From contig NZ_OW485601.1 in assembly GCF_937425535.1 (NCBI RefSeq), positions 4,881,501 to 4,945,500 on the forward strand: a stretch of 64,000 nucleotides of DNA. The letters are read 5' to 3'. The stretch is from Rhodovastum atsumiense (lineage in GTDB: Bacteria > Pseudomonadota > Alphaproteobacteria > Acetobacterales > Acetobacteraceae). Shown here piece by piece: positions 1 to 9,769 of this stretch. Positions within the stretch are counted from its first letter, which is position 1. Each line of letters starts with the position of its first letter. The position numbers and the translations under genes are program-made. The notes under the pieces were generated by a model. The model searched no databases. It was not told where the DNA came from and saw nothing but the letters and a program-made list of their open reading frames with translations.

Positions 1-1046
1 GCCTCGGCGGCCTCCAGGAAGGCGGCCAGTTTGGGGAACTGCCCTCGCAACCGGTCGGTGACGTCGCGCCATTGCGCCTGGGCGGCGGCGCGGTCGGGCT
101 GGGCGAAGATGGTCTTGAGCAGGGCGATCACCATCGGCCGCTGGGTGGCGCCGACATAGGCCAGTGCGTTGCGCATGAAATGCACCCGGCAGCGCTGCCA
201 GGTGGCGCGCAGCGTCTTGGCCGCGGCCGCTTTCAGCCCCTCGTGGGCATCCGAAATCACCAGCTTGACCCCGCGCAGGCCGCGCCGGGTCAGGGAGCGC
301 AGGAAGTCGGTCCAGAAGATCTCCGCCTCCGACGGGCCGGTCGCCAGGCCGAGCACTTCGCGGCGGCCGTCGGTGTTCACTCCCACAGCGATTATCACCG
401 CCGTCGAGACCACCCGCCCGGCCTCGCGCGTCTTCACGTAGGTGGCGTCGATCCACAGATATGGCCAATCGCCCTCGATCGGCCGGTTGCGGAACGCCGC
501 CACCTGGCCGTCGAGTTCGGCGCAGATGCGGCTGACTTCGCTCTTGGAAACACCCTCCAGGCCGAGCGCTTTGACCAGGTCATCCACGCTGCGCGTCGAA
601 ACACCATGGACGTAGGCTTCCTGGATCACTGCCGCCAGCGCCCGCTCGGCGGTGCGCCGCGGCTCAAGGAAGCTGGGAAAGTAAGAGCCGTGACGCAGCT
701 TCGGGATCCTGACTTCCAGGCGGCCTGCCCGCGTGTCCCAGGGACGTGACCGGGTACCATTGCGCTGGTTGGTGCGCTCGGGGCTGCGCTCGCCGTGCCC
801 GGCACCGCAGAGCTGCGACACCTCGGCGTCCATCAGCCGGTGCACCATGAAGCTGAGCATCTCGCGCAGCAGGTCGGTCTCCGCCCCCTTCTCAAGCAAC
901 TCGGTAAGGGCGATCGTGTCGGCGGTCATGGTCGGTCTCCGGGGAAGGTTGCGTGGTCGTGACAACCCAAACCTACCCGGCGATCAGGCCATGGCCACCC
1001 CCCCCTCACGGGGCGCCGCTCCTACACCACTCCCCGGGACACGATC
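1..1046 (-). mobile_element. IS256-family insertion sequence, cut by window start
   Basis: The sequence to position 1046 ends in the same ~33-bp terminal repeat (reading inward GATCGTGTCCCGGGGAG...) that bounds the complete copy at 24078-25459. The two copies are near identical. The element carries its transposase on the minus strand and its other end lies outside the window. It abuts an IS630 transposase remnant, so it probably inserted into that older element. Confidence 0.85.
3..929 (-). CDS. IS256-family transposase, N-terminal ~309 residues (3' end outside window)
   Basis: Mutator-type DDE transposase catalysing copy-out/paste-in movement of its own IS. It reads from an ATG at 927-929 leftwards off the window edge. 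It matches almost residue for residue the 398-residue protein encoded at 24192-25388, including the region around the first Asp (WIDATYVKTR) and second Asp (ISDAHEG). The third catalytic residue (Glu of NPLERLN in the intact copy) lies beyond the edge, so activity cannot be judged. About 25% of the protein is missing only because of the window boundary. Confidence 0.85.
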   Translation of the reverse strand, partial: MTADTIALTELLEKGAETDLLREMLSFMVHRLMDAEVSQLCGAGHGERSPERTNQRNGTRSRPWDTRAGRLEVRIPKLRHGSYFPSFLEPRRTAERALAAVIQEAYVHGVSTRSVDDLVKALGLEGVSKSEVSRICAELDGQVAAFRNRPIEGDWPYLWIDATYVKTREAGRVVSTAVIIAVGVNTDGRREVLGLATGPSEAEIFWTDFLRSLTRRGLRGVKLVISDAHEGLKAAAAKTLRATWQRCRVHFMRNALAYVGATQRPMVIALLKTIFAQPDRAAAQAQWRDVTDRLRGQFPKLAAFLEAAE

Positions 1047-1085
1047 GATGGTGTTGGTGGTGGTTGAGCGCCGAAGGCGATCAAC

Positions 1086-1433
1086 CGCATTGGTCAGAAA
1101 AACAAGCTCACCCGCCGCTGGGCCCGACGGGGCACTCGGCCCTCTGCTCCCCAGGACCAGCGCACGGCGATCTTCGGCGCCATCTGTCCTCGGGAGGGCA
1201 AGGAGGCCGCGCTGGTTCTGCCCCGATGTAATCTCGATGCGATGAACCTGCATCTGGTCGAGATCGCCGCCGCCGTGGTGCCCGGTGCGCATGCTGTGCT
1301 GATGCTCGATCAGGCGGGGTGGCATACCTCAGCGCGCCTCGCGGTGCCCTCCAACATCACCTTGGTGCCGCTGCCACCGAAATGCCCTGAGCTCAACCCG
1401 ACCGAGAATATATGGCAGTTTTTACGGGACTGA
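1086..1433 (+). pseudogene. IS630-family transposase, C-terminal remnant
   Basis: One continuous frame reads KNKLTRRWARRGTR, then an Asp motif (MLDQAGWH), then PPKCPELNPTENIWQF, the hallmark DDE_3 region of IS630 (Tc1/mariner-like) transposases. The N-terminal half is absent: the frame meets a stop upstream and the IS256 element ending at 1046. The C-terminus stops at FLRD, where the left end of an IS3 element begins. It is a relic trapped between two later insertions. Confidence 0.75.
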
Positions 1434-1494
1434 GCTGGTCCCCGGATCCCGGACAGTTGGATAAGCTTGGTCCGACTGGACGAAGAACGAACGG

Positions 1495-1779
1495 ATGAGC
1501 GGGCAGCGGAAGCGCTACTCGGCGGAGTTCAAGGCGAAGGTAGCTCTGGAGGCGATCCGGGGCGAGTTGACGGTGGCGCAACTGGTGGCCAAGCACGGGG
1601 TGCACCAGACGCTGATCAACGCCTGGAAGAAGCAGGCCATTGAAGGGATGACCGGGGTGTTCTCGGGCCGCGCGGAGGCGATGGAGACGGCACGGGCGGA
1701 GGAGCTCGAGAAGCTGCACGCCAAGATTGGCCAGTTGGTGATGGAACGGGATTTTTTGCGGAAGGCCCCCGGTCGATGA
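1495..1779 (+). CDS. IS3-family transposase OrfA (orphan)
   Basis: 94 residues with an N-terminal helix-turn-helix (YSAEFKAKVALEAIRGELTVAQLVAKHGV..LINAWKK) and a C-terminal leucine-zipper-like helix (EELEKLHAKIGQLVMERDFL), the usual IS3 OrfA plan. The element probably starts at the TGAGCTGGTCCCC end near 1431. OrfB should follow, but only a few codons are left before IS21 end sequences begin near 1813, so the element is dead in cis. Confidence 0.75.
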   Translation: MSGQRKRYSAEFKAKVALEAIRGELTVAQLVAKHGVHQTLINAWKKQAIEGMTGVFSGRAEAMETARAEELEKLHAKIGQLVMERDFLRKAPGR

Positions 1780-1823
1780 GCGTCGGCCGGAGGCGAGAGT
1801 GTACAGCACGGAGCAAACCGGCT

Positions 1824-1891
1824 GTGGATCACGCTCGAAACCGGCAACTCACCACGCTGGAAAGCGGCGGTGGATCACGCAGGAAACCGGC
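1824..1891 (+). repeat. IS21-type terminal direct repeats
   Basis: Two near-identical 22-bp repeats, GTGGATCACGC..GAAACCGGC, lie at 1824-1845 and 1870-1891, 46 bp apart. Multiple short terminal repeats just upstream of istA are typical of IS21-family left ends, where they bind the transposase. Their position 100 bp before the istA start supports this reading. Confidence 0.65.
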
Positions 1892-1992
1892 ACCCTGGCA
1901 CGGGGCGAAGCGGCACCGGCTGCGGCGGACGGGGCTCTCCTGGCAGGCGAGTAATCGCCAAGAACATCCCTCCCTTTCACCGGGAGTGATGG

Positions 1993-3108
1993 ATGCCGAG
2001 GACGAGAACGTTGATGCGCAGGATCAAGGAAGTGTTGCGCCTGAAATTCGAGTTGGGACTGAACGATAGCCAAGTCGCGGCCGGGGCGCGGCTGGCCCGG
2101 TCGACCGTGTAGGACTACCTGCTGAGGGTGGCTGCCACCGGGCTGGATTACCCGCAACTGTGCGCCCTGAGCGACGAGGAACTCGACCGCCGTTTGTTTC
2201 CGCCGCGCGAACTGCGCGACATGTCGCGCCCACTGCCGGACTGGGAGGTCATTGACCGCGAATCCCGTCGCCGTGGCGTGACGCTGCGGCTGTTGTGGCT
2301 GGAGTACGTCGCGGGGCAGCCGGACGGCTACCAGTACACCCAGTTCCTGCGGCATTTCCGCGCCTGGCAGCGGGCGTCGCGGCCGACGGTGATGCGCCAG
2401 GTGCACCGTGCGGGCGAAGTGCTGGAGGTCGACTACGCCGGGATGACGCTGACGGTGATGGACCTGGGCGTGCCGCGCGAGGCGCAGGTGTTCGTCGCCT
2501 GCCTGCCGTGCTCGCACCTGGTCTACGCCGAGGCGACCTGGACGCAGGGCCAGGAGGACTACTGGCTGGGCGCACACGTGCGGGCGCTGACGGCGATCGG
2601 CGGCTGCCCGGAGAAGCTGGTGCCGGACAACCTCAGGAGCGGGGTCACCGACGCCTCGTACTACGACCCGGTGCTGAACCGCGCCTACCAGCAATTGGCG
2701 CAGCACTACGGCATCGCGGTCGTTCCGGCGCGGGTGCGGCGTCCGCGGGACAAGTCGTCGGTGGAAGGCGCCGTGAAGTACGCGGAGCGCTGGGTGCTGG
2801 CACCGTTGCGCCATCGCCGGTTCCTGTCGTTGGCCGAGGCCAACGCCGCGATCGCCGAACTGGTGGAGGCGTGGAACAACCGCCCGTTCAGCCCACCGCG
2901 AGAGGGCAGCCGCCGCGCGCTGTTCGAGGCGATCGAGCGCCCGGCCTTGAAACCATTGCTCACCGAGCCGTTCGTCATCGGCCAGTGTGAGCTGGTGGTG
3001 GAGGAGCTGGAGCCCGTTCACGTCTCCAAACATCTCGGGGAGACGTTGGATTTGGATGTGGTCGAGTTCTGGCTCGCCTGGCAGCCGCCGCCACCTGCCG
3101 TCATCTGA
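1993..3108 (+). pseudogene. istA: IS21-family transposase IstA, amber stop and 3' truncation
   Basis: The frame from ATG 1993 begins MPRTRTLMRRIKEVLRLKFE with the N-terminal helix-turn-helix. It is interrupted by an in-frame TAG at 2110-2112 and then continues unbroken. DDE motifs are visible: EVDYAGMTL, LVPDNLRSGV and EGAVKYAERW. Similarity to IstA fades after PFVIGQ near 2985; the last ~40 codons look foreign. The ATPase partner IstB is absent. A restart at a downstream start would lack the helix-turn-helix. Clearly non-functional. Confidence 0.8.
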
Positions 3109-4161
3109 CGGAATCCGCGGCAGACGGCCGGCGGAAAACAGCACATTCGGTCATGTCCCTGTTAAAGAGAACAGCAGCTTGTGGCAAGAGAACTGCACAT
3201 AATGGCATCAGCCATGGCTGTCATTTCATGCCTCAATGCTGTTCCCCCATAAGCCTGCAACCACCATGCAGCCAATTCTGGCGATTCTGTTGAACGGTTA
3301 ATGGTAATGCTGGAAGCATCCATGGATAATTCGGCTTGCCAACGGCAATATCAAACCAACTTCCACCTCATCGCCATTGCCACATAACCCACAAGCATTC
3401 GTACCCTCCGGAAGCTGCCAGAGCCAGGCCCCCCTCATGGCTATTCAATTCTTTGATCTTGATTGCGGTGAATCCGGTGGCTCACAGTTACCGAGATCCC
3501 CGATCCGCGCCAGGCGGAAGGGAAGCGCTACAAACTCCCACGTTACTGTTCTCGATCCTGGCGCCGGTGACTGGCGGCAAACTCCTACCGCGGTATCGTC
3601 TGGCTGTTCACCGCCACGGGTTCAACGCTACGGGCTCAACGCTGCGTTCGGACTTCATGCAGCCCTGTTGCAGGCAGCCCGCGCCATTCCCGGACAGGGC
3701 AGGAAGACCCTGCGCGGCAGCTTCGACGCCTTCCACGACCACGCCGCCGCCCAGATGCTGAGCGCCTCCGCCACCGACACTACCCTGGTGCCGTGTCGAT
3801 GTCGCCGAGAAGTCCAACGAGATCCCGGCAGTCCAGGCGCTGCTCGCAGGATATCTGCGCGACCACGGTGCCACAGAGCATCTTCGCATTGATTTGAATC
3901 GGTTGGGGTTCCCGGCCAGGCATGCCCTGATTGACCACCGGCTCGTCGAACAGGAGTCGCAGCCGCTCGGCCTGTTGCAGGTCGGTGTGTGGGACGGCAG
4001 GAACCCCAGCGTGATGCCTGTGTCCGGAACAGCCAAGGTTCTGCAGCGTGTGGAAGCCTGCATTGTCGAAATCAGCACGATGCTGCGCATCCACTCGATA
4101 CCGCTCTCACGCGCAACGGCAGCAAGCAACGCGTCAGATATCGGCTTGCTGATGGCCTTGT
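3109..4161. other. No recognisable gene
   Basis: About 1 kb of lower-complexity, mixed-GC sequence between the IS21 relic and the next plausible gene. Short open frames occur on both strands, but none has a recognisable domain, a good ribosome-binding site or family-like composition. It is probably decayed mobile DNA. Confidence 0.5.
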
Positions 4162-4536
4162 TCAGATACCGGAAGCTCTCGCCCCTGTCGGCTGGACGGA
4201 GGTGGCACGGTAACGGATCCGTAACTTAGACCGACTGTCGCATGTCCAGCAGTTTCGCTCGCACCCGTGCCTCCGCCCCGCCTCCAAGTCGGCTTTCTCT
4301 CGCGCGGCGGTTGCCTCGAATCTCTTGATGAGTTCCGCGGCATCGGAAACGGTGTCCGCCGCAATCAACAACGATTTTAGTCCGCCCCAGGATATCTTCC
4401 GGCAGAGCGCCTTGATTTCCGCCTCGCGCCCAAGTCCGCGGACCCGGACGATTTGCAGCAGGTTGTCGGCACGGGCATCGGCGATCAATTCCTGGACAAG
4501 TTCACTCCGACGCAATCCCTCCTCAATCCACGGCAT
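4162..4536 (-). CDS. Hypothetical protein (uncertain)
   Basis: A 124-residue frame beginning MPWIEEGLRRSELVQELIADARADNLLQIVRVRGL and rich in charged helices through KRFEATAAREKADLEAGRR. The first ~90 residues look protein-like; the tail does not. No family is recognised. It lies in a gene-poor stretch upstream of the AcrVA2-like gene on the opposite strand, and may be a fragment of a larger lost gene. Confidence 0.3.
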   Translation of the reverse strand: MPWIEEGLRRSELVQELIADARADNLLQIVRVRGLGREAEIKALCRKISWGGLKSLLIAADTVSDAAELIKRFEATAAREKADLEAGRRHGCERNCWTCDSRSKLRIRYRATSVQPTGARASGI

Positions 4537-5073
4537 TCTCCGTGTTCCATGTCGGCGTCGGAGGGATATTCGTCGGCTCGGCTGGAGGCAGCAAGGCACC
4601 CCCTTGCCCACGACGTGAACTGATGGCCACAGCAGTGGACGATGCTCCCAAATTTCCTTGAATTTTACTTGGAAGTCGCCTCATCGAAGATGATGGCACC
4701 CATTCGCAGCGAATTTTTACAGAATTGACAAGGATAAACTGAAATAAAATGCGTTAGGACGACCAATTTTTCCTTCTAAATCCAAATTTTCTTTGCGAAT
4801 GGAAGATGGCGTGTCAACGTTTAGAAAATAATGTAAATATGTTGTGTTCCGATATTCACGACTGTATCTTTCTTGGCAGAAGAAACAACGGCAACCATGA
4901 CGAGACAATAATATTTTTAATTTCGCAAAAATCAGTGACGTGCAAAAGCCGTGTTCGGCATTGCGCTGCAACACATCCTATTGGGAATGGAAATGCGGAT
5001 CATGGCATCCGCTCCAGCCGCTATCGAAGCCCACTGGCGCTGACGCGAACCACGGAAAGTGGCAGGATACGAA

Positions 5074-6636
5074 ATGGAAATCACCCGCCTGAATCTGAAC
5101 ACGGGCGCCACCAGCATGGTTGCGCTTCCGGAGCAGTCAGACACCCTGCGGCGCGCGTACGCGGACATCGTGCGCGATGAAGACGGCGAAATCCCTGGCC
5201 ACCCAGGTTGGTCCCTCGACCTCCTGTTTCCACTTGCTTCCCCCGGCGTCCGCAAGGCCGGGGCAGCGTTCTTCGAGATCGCCCGCACGACGGGGATTTC
5301 GAAGATGCCGTCCATGATGGCCATCGTCTGCTTTGATGTAACAATATCAAAAGAATCATGGGGGCAGGCGCACAGTCTCCTGCTTTCCCTCGAGAGTGTT
5401 CTCAAAGCCACACAGATGTGGTCGCAACCGCCTTCGTTCCCTCCACCCGTACCGTGGCTGGTGGTCGTTGAAACGCCGATCGCCAAGCTACAGCCTATCG
5501 ACTTCTCGGAAGCCGAGTTGCATGTCGTCCGCGCGCTCGCCGAGGCTTTCCCAGGAACCATGCCGTTGACTGCCTCAGCATCGGCCGCCACCAGTCCGGA
5601 CAGCGGGCCGCAGAACGGGCCGTCATGGCGTCCGGAGGAACCCGATCCTAAGCTGCCCCGCCCCGTCACCCGCCTGAATGCATTGATGAAGCGGTTCCCT
5701 GGCCTGGGCAAATCGGTTGATCTCTTTCGGGCCGGCCGCGGCAATGGGTTGGACAACTGGCCGGACTGGTGCGTCTTGCCGATGGCCGGGTGGTTGGCCA
5801 TTAGCATGCATGAGAGGTTGAGCGGCTCTGGGCCGACATCCCAGGAGCTCGCGGACCTCCAACAGCTTGCGGCCATCGGAGCTTGGCGCTACTCGCAGGG
5901 TGTCTACCGCATTGATCCCGACCTGCAGGCGGCACTGACGGAAACGGTGGTTAAGGGACCGATCCCGTCGGAGGTTCTCTACCGTCTTCCAGAGTGGTCT
6001 TCGTACGTCGAACCCGGTGCACAGCTCAAATACGGTCCGTTTACCATCCTGGGCTTTTGGGTCTATCTCGAATGGGATGTGAACCAGAGGCGACCAGAAC
6101 TCCGCTTTCTGCTTGATGTTGGCAGCGAGGTGATGCCGGTGATCCTGCACATTGGCGACTGGACTGTGACCGAGGCCGTCGACCGGGCAGTGGTGGAAAT
6201 GCGCCGGAACGATCCCTTTTTTCCCGCCGACGCTGTTCTTGCCGAAACGTGGTCCGAGTGGGTGAACCCGCTCGTCTCGATCGTGCTCTACCTGTGCTCG
6301 GGTGAGCCGGAAATCGACAACGTTCATCAGCCGGGGCACCGCCCGGGCAACCCGGCGCCGAAGCGCACCCGCGATGGCATGCGCTTGTTTCCTGCTGACC
6401 GGGTATCATATTTTGATGTCGGTGCGCGCATCGGCCAGCGCCTCAGGCAGACGCGCGAGTGGGACGGGGCAGGCGCCAACCTCGGCAAGCCGAGGCGTCC
6501 GCATTTGCGTCGGGCGCATTGGCACGGCTACTGGCGTGGCCCACGGACCAATCCGACTGCTTTCATTTACCACTGGATCCCTCCGGTCTTTGTCGCTGGC
6601 AACAGCGAGGTGGACGGGGAGACGTTGGAGAAATGA
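5074..6636 (+). CDS. AcrVA2-like protein (anti-CRISPR-related family)
   Basis: 520 residues. The C-terminal third carries conserved blocks recalled from proteins annotated as the AcrVA2 family: VILHIGDW (~365), VLYLCSGEPEI (~405), RPGNPAPKR, RLFPADR, then PHLRRAHWHGYW and a terminal W-hP-P (HWIPPVFV). Moraxella AcrVA2 blocks type V-A CRISPR by provoking loss of cas12a mRNA. Homologues occur widely in bacteria and mobile DNA without Cas12a, so the role here is open. ATG 5074 is chosen over GTG 5059 because CAGGAT lies at a suitable distance. The gene stands alone between IS relics, consistent with cargo. Family assignment is from memory of motifs. Confidence 0.65.
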   Translation: MEITRLNLNTGATSMVALPEQSDTLRRAYADIVRDEDGEIPGHPGWSLDLLFPLASPGVRKAGAAFFEIARTTGISKMPSMMAIVCFDVTISKESWGQAHSLLLSLESVLKATQMWSQPPSFPPPVPWLVVVETPIAKLQPIDFSEAELHVVRALAEAFPGTMPLTASASAATSPDSGPQNGPSWRPEEPDPKLPRPVTRLNALMKRFPGLGKSVDLFRAGRGNGLDNWPDWCVLPMAGWLAISMHERLSGSGPTSQELADLQQLAAIGAWRYSQGVYRIDPDLQAALTETVVKGPIPSEVLYRLPEWSSYVEPGAQLKYGPFTILGFWVYLEWDVNQRRPELRFLLDVGSEVMPVILHIGDWTVTEAVDRAVVEMRRNDPFFPADAVLAETWSEWVNPLVSIVLYLCSGEPEIDNVHQPGHRPGNPAPKRTRDGMRLFPADRVSYFDVGARIGQRLRQTREWDGAGANLGKPRRPHLRRAHWHGYWRGPRTNPTAFIYHWIPPVFVAGNSEVDGETLEK

Positions 6637-7232
6637 CATCATCGCTGGGGACGGCGCCAGATGGCCGGCTGGGAAGCAGCGTCGAAATGCGGGCGGCACC
6701 GCAGGGAATCTTCCGAGGAAGACCCGGCCTCCCCCCCCCCCCCCGAGGGGCCGGGCGTCGCCTGCAACATCGTGTGGCTTGCGTCCCGCGAGCAGCGAGA
6801 CTGAGGGACCGGTCTGTTGCTGGCGGGGCACATTGATAGAGGACCGGGCAATCACCCGTCCATGCCACTCACGCCTAGCCCCGGGGCAGGATCGTCGGGT
6901 TGCCAGCCTCGCCCGGAACGGAGCCCTTCCAGCCCTGGCCGAACACCCGCGCCCAGGCGGACTCCCCGCAGCACCATCGGCACCACCAGGGCAGGGTGCC
7001 CAACTTTGCAGCGGCGCCGCTTCGGCGAAGGCCCGCCCAGCAGCATCGGTGCCGCCGCACGGGCGCGGGTACCGGGGGCGTGGCGCGCGGTGTTGAAGGC
7101 AAAGCTGTCGCATTAGCGGCAATCGCTGGCCTGTACTTGGCCGCATGGACTCTTTCTACCAGAACGCTCCGCTGCACGGAGCGCCGTGCCAACGCATGCT
7201 GAAATCAACGACTAACACAGGAGATTACCCAA
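6637..7232. other. No recognisable gene
   Basis: GC-rich sequence with overlapping shadow frames on both strands and no recognisable domain. It contains the homopolymer described at 6731-6744. It may be the decayed 3' flank of the preceding cargo gene. Confidence 0.45.
6731..6744. repeat. C(14) homopolymer tract
   Basis: Fourteen consecutive cytosines followed by GAGGGG. Such tracts are slippage-prone in replication. This one is about 95 bp past the stop of the AcrVA2-like gene and not inside a supported coding frame. Confidence 0.9.
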
Positions 7233-7343
7233 ATGCCGTACGACGCTCCCGTTACTGCTGACCAGACGCCGGTGCGTATGGATGGAGCCTTCATGCTTGA
7301 CGCCTTGGAACGTCTCAATCCCCTGGCAAGCTCAGAGAACTGA
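7233..7343 (+). CDS. Small hypothetical protein, 36 residues
   Basis: ATG preceded by ACAGGAG at suitable spacing. The peptide starts MPYDAPVTADQTPV and ends LNPLASSEN. No family is recognised. The good ribosome-binding site and the lack of any competing gene are the only support. Confidence 0.35.
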   Translation: MPYDAPVTADQTPVRMDGAFMLDALERLNPLASSEN

Positions 7344-8077
7344 ACAGCCATGTGGCCCGAGCAAAGCTTCCAGGAATAACCCGGCTGATTCCGCCACTCA
7401 CTCCTGGGAAAACAGTGGACGAATTCTCGCCTTCACCTCTTCCAATGATGACGAAAATAACTTCAGCGTCGCCTCAGGCGACATAAACGACGGCTCTGTT
7501 CTTTCTATCATTTGCAGAAAGAAATGAAAACACGTTTGCAAGATTGCAACTGTAGTGTTGGCTGCCCTTCATCTGGGCAATTGCTTTGGGACGGTCCGCA
7601 TTCCGGAAAAGTGCCAGCGTACCACCGAAGAGGATCACATGGACTGTGATGTGCCGCCCCTTGAAACGTGCACCAACTCCTCAGCCACTTCGCCTCCGGC
7701 AATCATGCCCCATTCCCATTCCGCTGGGAATTTGCAACAGAACCCAGATTATCATTTGTTTTTGCCAAATCATGCGACAGTCCATCTCTCAATTATATTC
7801 GGATTTTTAAGTAAAAATAGTGTAAATAACAGGTATTTATTAAATTAATTATAAATTTATATCTTTGAAAAATCGATACTCGTGGATAGTCTATTTGTAA
7901 ACATGTTGTATTTTACTAATTTAATTATTAAATGGCCTGTGCTAGTATAAATAAATAAAGCTATACTATAAAATCCTATTTTTATGGAAAACGTGTTGCG
8001 GTTCGTCAAAAAACTATATATGATTATATTATATCGCCGATAATTTTGTGGCGATGCGTCTGATAGGGGAACTGAAC
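7344..8077. other. AT-rich gene-poor stretch
   Basis: GC content falls sharply from about 7750 to 8040, with runs of A/T, compared with the >65% GC surroundings. No coding frame with recognisable content was found. It probably holds the promoter of the gene starting at 8078 and marks horizontally acquired DNA. Confidence 0.5.
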
Positions 8078-8380
8078 ATGAATGAAACTATCTTTTACTA
8101 CTGCCTCGGCCCAATGAGCTGGGGAAGGGGATCAACGCCGCAGGCAGCGCTCCGCGAGGCTCGGCGTTACAGCCTGCCTGGCGACCTGCACGGCTGCGCA
8201 GCACAGCTGACCTGGCGGATCTGGCAGACCGACGCTCGCGTACGTGTGCGCCCTAACATGAGCGGCTTGCATTTCGGCTGGGACGACGATGAGGCGGCGC
8301 CGTACCTCGTCGAGGTACTGGATGGACGCGGTCGGCGGTTGCCGTTGCCGGACTGCAGGACGATGCAGGCGGATGACTAA
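8078..8380 (+). CDS. Hypothetical protein, 100 residues
   Basis: Begins MNETIFYYCLGPMSWGRG; the ATG is preceded by AGGGGAA. The protein is soluble, rich in Arg and Trp, and ends with an acidic stretch (WDDDEAAPYLVEVLDGRGRRLPLP). No domain is recognised. It follows an AT-rich upstream region. The next gene (8648) has the same strand, so both may have arrived together as cargo. Confidence 0.55.
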   Translation: MNETIFYYCLGPMSWGRGSTPQAALREARRYSLPGDLHGCAAQLTWRIWQTDARVRVRPNMSGLHFGWDDDEAAPYLVEVLDGRGRRLPLPDCRTMQADD

Positions 8381-8647
8381 CAAGGCTATTGGGCGCATTG
8401 CCTCGCTGTACCGGTCGGTTCGGCTGTTTGTGAACTTCTTCCAGCCCTCGTTCAAGTTGGCGAAGAAGTCGCGAGACGGCGCCGTGCCAGCGGCTGCTCG
8501 AGGACCTGGCTCGCCTGTGCGCTCGGCCACAAGGCCGGCCGGGAGGGGTTCTCCGTGCTCTATCGGCGGGCGCCGCACCTTTGTGTATAGGCTATTGCTG
8601 GTCCTGGTAACGATATTGATAGGCGCAACGCAACACGATTAATTCGA

Positions 8648-9670
8648 ATGGAAAATAAAATGAAATCAAAATTATTTTATACAAGATCGGAGACGGACCT
8701 GCGGTTCGGAGGCTGCCCAGTGTGTGGTCAGACGGACGGGTACCTGAACGTCGGACGCAACCATTATTTCGTTTGTGATACGCATCGGACAAAATGGTAT
8801 GTAGGGTTCAATGTGTTCTCCGTCCATGAAGGACCGGAGCAATGGGACATAAACTCCAAGCTCCTGGACACGTACGCCAAGGTCAAGCCAGTCAAAGAAT
8901 GGCCGATCCGGAAGGAGAAGAAAGTTCGGGCAGTAACGGTCTCAGCGCAGAAGCGCTGGTATTGGCCACGTCGCCTGTCCTCAATTACCAACCGAACTAC
9001 GCCACCCCGCTTTCCAACCAAATTCCGGACGGCACCCATGCTCACCCACGACGCCCACCAAACATCTGACCCCTACGTCACCATATGGGGATCACTGCTC
9101 CACCATGTCCCGCCGTCCCCAGGCATCAAAATGGACGACATAAACCGGTTCAACGACGTCATGCAGAGCGCCGACTGGATGCGCGAATGGGCGCCGGTCG
9201 ACATTGAGGACCATCATTCCGACCCGCACCACTGCACGTCTTGCTTCGTCGGCCATGACACCCGAGACATGATGTACCAGGCACACCGCCTGTGGCTCGT
9301 CACCGCGGCAGCTATGGCTGAGCAGCCAGTTTCTGGCGAGCCAGATTTCGACCCGGGGCTCAATGTCCTTGTAGCCGCACTCGACGACCGCTTCCAGGGA
9401 TCGGTCGACCTTGTCCGTGTCCGTCCTGATACGGATAAAGACGCCCTCTTGGTGCAACACTTCTTTACTCGTGAGAGCGGTTGTTGGGTGCTGTATCCGC
9501 CGTTCTACTGGACCAAAGCGGGCCCCTCGACATACCAAGACGAGAACGCGACAGAGACACAACAGCGCCTCGTCCGGCAATCGTGCGAGCGGACCCTGCG
9601 CCTCGTGACGACCGTCTGCACTGTCGGAAAAGCGCTGAAAGCCCGTATTGAAGCTGAAAACCCGTTCTGA
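8648..9670 (+). CDS. Hypothetical protein with N-terminal zinc ribbon
   Basis: 340 residues. The N-terminus has a CPVC...VCDTH arrangement (C23, C26, C43, H46) followed by W-V/G-N-hydrophobic-FS, a pattern seen in small uncharacterised zinc-ribbon proteins. Residues ~75-130 are basic and look like a linker. The remaining ~200 residues form a separate region with a His/Asp/Cys-rich segment (DIEDHHSDPHHCTSCF) that could bind a second metal. The start could also be ATG 8660. The two-part build suggests a fusion. The function is unknown; the gene ends just before an IS3-family element. Confidence 0.6.
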   Translation: MENKMKSKLFYTRSETDLRFGGCPVCGQTDGYLNVGRNHYFVCDTHRTKWYVGFNVFSVHEGPEQWDINSKLLDTYAKVKPVKEWPIRKEKKVRAVTVSAQKRWYWPRRLSSITNRTTPPRFPTKFRTAPMLTHDAHQTSDPYVTIWGSLLHHVPPSPGIKMDDINRFNDVMQSADWMREWAPVDIEDHHSDPHHCTSCFVGHDTRDMMYQAHRLWLVTAAAMAEQPVSGEPDFDPGLNVLVAALDDRFQGSVDLVRVRPDTDKDALLVQHFFTRESGCWVLYPPFYWTKAGPSTYQDENATETQQRLVRQSCERTLRLVTTVCTVGKALKARIEAENPF

Positions 9671-9769
9671 AGGCGATACCGATAGCATCCCGTTTTGACC
9701 TGCAGGCCGAGGAGGCACCGCTGCCTTCTCCGCCGCCCCCTGTGTCAGTGAAGTTGCCGCCTGGATAGG

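Noticed and set aside
1824-1891. Possible CRISPR-like direct repeats
   Set aside because: Only two copies with one 24-bp spacer; context and sequence fit IS21 terminal repeats.
3608-4129. Minus-strand 173-codon frame and overlapping plus frames
   Set aside because: No recognisable motif, no ribosome-binding site and mixed composition; left as unassigned sequence.
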